From Trichococcus ilyis (GTDB lineage Bacteria > Bacillota > Bacilli > Lactobacillales > Aerococcaceae), in NCBI RefSeq assembly GCF_900109135.1, contig NZ_FNYT01000001.1:62001-126000 (forward strand): a stretch of 64,000 nt of DNA, given 5' to 3'. Below the pieces are notes generated by a model that saw only the letters and a program-made list of their open reading frames with translations, was not told the DNA's origin and did not search any database. The translations under genes were made by a program, and so were the position numbers. Positions 60,600 through 64,000 of this stretch are shown piece after piece (the stretch's first letter is position 1; each line of letters begins with the position of its first letter).

Positions 60600-61547
60600 A
60601 TGACTAAACAATATTTGGATTTAGCAAGAACTGTCCTGGAAACAGGCGTGACGAAGCACGACCGCACCGGAACCGGCACGAAGAGCATTTTCGGCCACCA
60701 AATGCGTTTCGATCTTGCCGAAGGATTTCCGATCCTGACGACCAAGAAAGTCGCTTTCGGCCTCATCAAAAGCGAACTTTTATGGTTCCTGAAGGGCGAC
60801 ACGAACATCAAATATCTGCTGGAGAACAACAATCATATCTGGGATGAATGGGCATTTGAACGCTATGTGAAATCTGCGGATTACACGGGACCGAATATGG
60901 ACGATTTCGGACACCGCGTCCTTAAAGAAGAAGGTTTCAAAGCGACTTATGATACCGAAATGGCTAAATTCCGGGAAGCCGTATTGACTGATGAGACCTT
61001 CGCGGCCAAACACGGGGAATTGGGGAACATTTACGGATCGCAGTGGCGCCACTGGAAAACGACCCAAGGGGGATTCATAGATCAGATCAGCGATGTCATC
61101 GGAATGATCAAGACGAACCCTGATTCAAGAAGGCTGATGGTTTCGGCCTGGAATCCGGAAGACGTCCCTTCGATGGCCTTGCCGCCTTGCCATACGCTGT
61201 TCCAGTTTTATGTGAGTGAGGGCAAGCTCAGTTGCCAACTGTACCAACGAAGCGCAGACATTTTTCTGGGTGTGCCGTTCAACATTGCCAGCTATGCCTT
61301 ATTGACGCATCTGATCGCGAACGAAACGGGGCTGGAAGTCGGGGAGTTCATTCATACCTTCGGGGATGCCCATCTGTATCTGAACCATATCGAACAAATC
61401 GAACTGCAGCTTTCCAGAGAACCGTTCGCTTTGCCGAAGTTGGTGTTGAAGCACCCGGAAAAATCCATTTTTGACATGGAGAAAGAGGATATCGTCCTGG
61501 AAGGCTACGACAGCCACCCGGGCATCAAGGCTCCGATCGCTGTATAG
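60600..61547 (+). CDS. thyA: Thymidylate synthase
   Basis: 315 residues from ATG 60600 (TAGGAGC site). It methylates dUMP to dTMP using methylene-THF, giving dihydrofolate. Signatures are [18 protein letters not shown], the catalytic cysteine in [13 protein letters not shown] (near residue 199), and [17 protein letters not shown]. The 315-residue form with an insertion near 90-125 is common in lactobacilli and enterococci. The folA gene follows to regenerate THF. Confidence 0.97.
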   Translation: MTKQYLDLARTVLETGVTKHDRTGTGTKSIFGHQMRFDLAEGFPILTTKKVAFGLIKSELLWFLKGDTNIKYLLENNNHIWDEWAFERYVKSADYTGPNMDDFGHRVLKEEGFKATYDTEMAKFREAVLTDETFAAKHGELGNIYGSQWRHWKTTQGGFIDQISDVIGMIKTNPDSRRLMVSAWNPEDVPSMALPPCHTLFQFYVSEGKLSCQLYQRSADIFLGVPFNIASYALLTHLIANETGLEVGEFIHTFGDAHLYLNHIEQIELQLSREPFALPKLVLKHPEKSIFDMEKEDIVLEGYDSHPGIKAPIAV

Positions 61548-61576
61548 CAGTAACCATCATACCGAAGAAAAGGAGG

Positions 61577-61651
61577 ATGCCGCAATCGGGTTCCGCGCAG
61601 GAGCCAGACCGGTACGGCTGCGGGCCGTCCGTGCGGCAAAATACGAGATGA
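61577..61651 (+). CDS. Possible 24-codon leader ORF coupled to folA
   Basis: AAAAGGAGG at 61568-61576 directly abuts ATG 61577, which opens a 24-codon frame whose stop (TGA 61649-61651) overlaps the folA ATG as ATGA. No protein family. The folA start itself has no good ribosome binding site, so reinitiation from this short frame is a possible reason for its presence. The zero spacing between site and ATG argues against efficient translation. Confidence 0.3.
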   Translation: MPQSGSAQEPDRYGCGPSVRQNTR

Positions 61652-62136
61652 TTGCACTATTATGGGCTGAAGACGACAACGGGATCATCGGCAAAGGCGG
61701 CACCTTGCCTTGGCACCTGCCGAATGACCTGAAATATTTTAAAGAAATGACTTTGAACCACAAAATCGTGATGGGCAGAAAAACATTTGAGGGGATGGGT
61801 TCCCGCCCATTGCCGAAAAGAGAAAATATCATCTTGACGAGGCAAACCGACTACAGCCATGCTGGCGTTACGGTCCTGCATGAAGTGGATGAAGTGTTGG
61901 CGCTCGATAACGAAGAGGATACGCTGTTCATCATCGGTGGCAGCGAAATTTTCGAGTTGTTCCTGCCGCACGCGGACATACTTTACCAAACGCTCATTCA
62001 TGCCGACTTTGATGGCGATACTTACTTCCCGACAATCGATTGGGAGGCATGGGAACTGTCATCATCAACCATGGGCGCTGTCGACGATAAAAACTTGTAC
62101 GAACATGAATTCAAGGTCTTCAAGCGGTTGAAATAA
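61648..62136 (+). CDS. folA: Dihydrofolate reductase
   Basis: 162 residues from ATG 61648; the frame is open upstream to 61471 but that part is outside the family and begins within thyA. The enzyme reduces dihydrofolate with NADPH, completing the thymidylate cycle with thyA. Features are the NGIIGKGGTLPWHLPNDLKYFK active-site loop with the catalytic acidic residue (the D of PNDL), MGRKTFEGMG, RENIILTRQ and IIGGSEIF. Translation may depend on the coupled short frame before it. Confidence 0.93.
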   Translation: MIALLWAEDDNGIIGKGGTLPWHLPNDLKYFKEMTLNHKIVMGRKTFEGMGSRPLPKRENIILTRQTDYSHAGVTVLHEVDEVLALDNEEDTLFIIGGSEIFELFLPHADILYQTLIHADFDGDTYFPTIDWEAWELSSSTMGAVDDKNLYEHEFKVFKRLK

Positions 62137-62140
62137 GCGA

Positions 62141-62172
62141 AAAGAGGCCGGGGCAAAACCCCGGCCTCTTTG
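62141..62172 (+). terminator. Terminator after folA
   Basis: AAAGAGGCCGGGG pairs perfectly with CCCCGGCCTCTTT around CAAAA. Confidence 0.9.
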
Positions 62173-62199
62173 TCTGCATCCGAACATAGTTTGCGAAAA

Positions 62200-62327
62200 A
62201 GCGGGACAGAACGCAGTCCCTGCCACCAATTAACGAACAATGCTCGGATGTCTTACAGCCATCTTGCGCTTGTCCGCTCCGGTGGTCCGGGGCTAAATGC
62301 GTTCTGTCCCGCTCTCAATTTTTTTTT
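62200..62327. repeat. Long inverted repeat with T runs on both strands
   Basis: A perfect 16-base inverted repeat (62200-62215 with 62298-62313) encloses nested stems GTCCC/GGGGC and CCACC/GGTGG, making a hairpin of about 114 bases. Nine T follow on the plus strand (62319-62327) and five T on the minus strand. It may terminate the minus-strand hemolysin III gene, or be a small RNA or a dispersed repeat. folA already has its own terminator just upstream. Confidence 0.75.
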
Positions 62328-62343
62328 GGATCTTTGATCGTTC

Positions 62344-62994
62344 TCAGACGTAAAGCAGAATGCCGAAGTACATGAACGCGGCTCCTGCCAAAACAAACAG
62401 GTGCCAAATGACGTGCATAAAGCCGTATTTTTTGTTCGAATAGAAAATGGTGCCCAAGCTGTAGCTCAATCCCCCTAAGGCGATCAGGACAATCCCGTTC
62501 AGGCCGAGTGTCTGGTACATCGGGCGGATGATGAACAGCGCCATCCAACCCATCCCCAGATACAGGAGGGTGGAAATGCCGTTGAATTTTCCGACAAAAA
62601 AGATCTTCAGGATGATGCCGATGATCGCGATGGCCCAAACGGCAATGAACAGCAATTTGCTTTGGCCATTGCGGACTGCAATCAAACAAAACGGCGTATA
62701 GGTCCCTGCGATCAATAAGTAAATGGCTGCATGATCGATGTAGCGGAAAATCTTCCGGAATCGCGTCATGCTGAAGCTATGGTAGAGAGTGGACGAAAGA
62801 AAAAGCAAAATCATCGATGCTCCGTAGATGGCATAAGCGACGATTTCTGTGACGTTCCCTGACTGGGAACCTTTCAGGATCAGCATGACGCATCCGACGA
62901 TGCTCAGCAAGGTGCCGATCCCATGTGTTACGGCATTCAATACTTCATTGACGATGGTTTTGCGTCTGCCGTCTGTCTGCGGAAAAGTTGTCAA
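62344..62994 (-). CDS. Hemolysin III family membrane protein (PAQR, TrhA-like)
   Basis: 216 residues with seven predicted membrane helices. The family hallmarks are NAVTHGIG near the start, SSTLYHSF (helix 2 end), DHAAIYLLIAGTYTPF and the C-terminal HVIWHLFVLAGA; their H, S and D residues form the presumed zinc site. PAQR members of this type are linked in bacteria to membrane homeostasis; the name hemolysin is historical. Start TTG 62994 is seven bases after AGGAGG. Confidence 0.92.
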   Translation of the reverse strand: MTTFPQTDGRRKTIVNEVLNAVTHGIGTLLSIVGCVMLILKGSQSGNVTEIVAYAIYGASMILLFLSSTLYHSFSMTRFRKIFRYIDHAAIYLLIAGTYTPFCLIAVRNGQSKLLFIAVWAIAIIGIILKIFFVGKFNGISTLLYLGMGWMALFIIRPMYQTLGLNGIVLIALGGLSYSLGTIFYSNKKYGFMHVIWHLFVLAGAAFMYFGILLYV

Positions 62995-63133
62995 TTATAT
63001 TCCTCCTTGTTGCCTGTCAGCAAATGTTTTTTGGCCAAGCGAAAAAACAGTTTCCAACAACGTCCTTCTGAATGCATTATAGCATATTAAATGGTAAGAT
63101 TTAGAAAATAATATTTTGAAAGGAGCGTACAGA

Positions 63134-63757
63134 ATGGATACCAATCAACAAAGAAGTGCAAAAAAAAACCGGAATCCATGGAAGATCGCCTTTCTCACCT
63201 TGTCGCTGATACTGGTCTTAGCGGTGGTTTGGCTATTCTCGAAAATTACGACGGAACGACCCAGTCCAGCTGAAACTGATGCGCAAATCACAACGCAATC
63301 AGAGGATCGGCTTTCGATTGGAGTATCCTTGAGCAACAGCGAGTTGGCGCTCATCGCCAATGAATATTTGAAGTCCGAAAAGAGCCTCGCCGGCTATTCC
63401 CTGGGAATCGCGGATGCGGTTACTTTAAAAGGTGAAACAATTCTGCTGGGCCTTGTGATCCCGTTTGCTTTGTCGGGGGAGCCGCATGCGACAGCAGATG
63501 GCAATCTGCAGCTGAAGGTGACGGACATTTCCCTGGGCGGATTGTCTTTGCCCGAAAGAGAAGCCCTGAGTCTGTTGGCCCAATTTTTGACGTTGCCTGC
63601 ATTCGTCAGCTTGGATGCGGAATCGGAAACGGCAACGATCGCCATTTCCGCAATCGACCTCCCGAAAGAAAGTGGCATCCGTTTAATTTCCATCGACAAA
63701 CAGTCTAAAGAATATGCATTTGAAGTAACCATACCAACAGAAAATTTGTTAAAATAG
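63134..63757 (+). CDS. YpmS family membrane-anchored protein (DUF2140)
   Basis: 207 residues from ATG 63134 (AAAGGAG at 63119-63125, eight bases upstream). One N-terminal membrane helix (about 18-39, WKIAFLTLSLILVLAVVWLF) with an extracellular beta-rich domain that repeats LKV/LGGLSLP-like strands and ends KEYAFEVTIPTENLLK. The family lacks a known activity. It lies 16 bases before the YozE gene and is probably co-transcribed. Confidence 0.85.
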   Translation: MDTNQQRSAKKNRNPWKIAFLTLSLILVLAVVWLFSKITTERPSPAETDAQITTQSEDRLSIGVSLSNSELALIANEYLKSEKSLAGYSLGIADAVTLKGETILLGLVIPFALSGEPHATADGNLQLKVTDISLGGLSLPEREALSLLAQFLTLPAFVSLDAESETATIAISAIDLPKESGIRLISIDKQSKEYAFEVTIPTENLLK

Positions 63758-63773
63758 AAAGAGGCCTAATTTT

Positions 63774-63998
63774 ATGAGACAATCATTTTATCTTTTCATC
63801 CTCACGTACAAAGATCCATACAAAAAGGACTCAAAAACAGCGTTCGCGAATCGGGTTGCTGATGACATCGCCTTCCCGAAGCAATCGACTGACTACCATG
63901 AACTGGCTGACTATCTGGAGTTGAGCGGCGAGTACACGGAATTCATGTCCGTTTTTGATGATTTGTTCGAAACCTACGTCGAGAGAAACAAAAATTAA
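63774..63998 (+). CDS. YozE family protein (UPF0346)
   Basis: 74 residues, complete, ending just before the window edge. Signature pattern SFYLFILTYKDPYKKDSKTA, then ADDIAFPKQSTDYHELADYLE and a C-terminal helix. The fold is a small helical SAM-like bundle in the known family; function not established. Common next to ypmS in lactobacilli and enterococci. Confidence 0.92.
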   Translation: MRQSFYLFILTYKDPYKKDSKTAFANRVADDIAFPKQSTDYHELADYLELSGEYTEFMSVFDDLFETYVERNKN

Positions 63999-64000
63999 AT

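Noticed and set aside
61471-61647. N-terminal extension of dihydrofolate reductase
   Set aside because: Overlaps thyA out of frame and precedes the conserved DHFR start; no suitable start codon with a site.

Overview
This window is a gene-dense piece of core chromosome from a low-to-moderate-GC Firmicute. It has strong AGGAGG-type ribosome binding sites, frequent TTG and GTG starts, a Bacillus-like gene order and B. subtilis family versions of ScpA/ScpB, RecU, DnaD, YpiB, TrmK, TseB-like, YpmS and YozE. The lack of cytochrome c assembly genes beside resDE, the riboswitch-controlled riboflavin importer, the peptidase T and the general gene set fit a lactic acid bacterium (Lactobacillales, probably Carnobacteriaceae; a Trichococcus-like organism is plausible). 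The genus is inference. I see no rRNA, tRNA, prophage, insertion sequence, CRISPR array or defence island.

Layout. 1-4917: end of ribT, the condensin partners scpA-scpB, rluB and a ResD/ResE-type two-component pair. 4972-5847: sigma-A promoter, FMN riboswitch with a terminator, and the riboflavin ECF transporter subunit ribU. 5962-9397: ferredoxin (minus strand), a YpbB-like protein, a RecQ/RecS helicase and a LysM membrane protein. 9463-13535: cmk, S1-like protein, der and HU. 13740-18605: TPR protein, ypiB, dapB, a CCA-adding enzyme fused in frame to a hotdog thioesterase-like domain, and an orphan protein. 18880-26216: dinG, tseB-like, aspB, asnS, dnaD and nth. 26299-29485: ponA and recU on the minus strand. 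29710-34642: tig, clpX, engB and a UMF1-type transporter. 34737-37780: dnaG-rpoD. 37918-41262: trmK, a Nif3-family gene, pepT and a DUF1294 protein. 41314-45367: degV (minus), truB, ribF and hemW. 45423-50201: CIRCE-controlled hrcA-grpE-dnaK-dnaJ. 50352-54060: pckA and lepA. 54061-54593: a 530-base gap with an unexplained structured GC-rich stretch. 54594-58537: ahpC-ahpF and fhs. 58682-63998: an ABC-F ATPase, thyA, folA, a hemolysin III family protein, a YpmS-like protein and a YozE-like protein.

Functionally the window is housekeeping: chromosome segregation and repair, replication initiation and priming, principal sigma factor, translation factors and tRNA/rRNA modification, proteostasis, flavin supply, folate/thymidylate synthesis and peroxide defence. 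Several runs are colinear with B. subtilis (fer-ypbB-recS; cmk-ypfD-der-hbs; ypiA-ypiB-dapB-cca-dinG-ypmB-aspB-asnS-dnaD-nth-ponA-recU), with the intervening resABC, gpsA, birA and panBCD absent.

I found no convincing new multi-gene system. The items most worth following are the CCA/thioesterase fusion (16451-18016), the structured gap before ahpC (54310-54490), the long inverted repeat at 62200-62327, the palindrome in the pckA promoter (50352-50365) and the orphan conserved-looking protein at 18129-18605.
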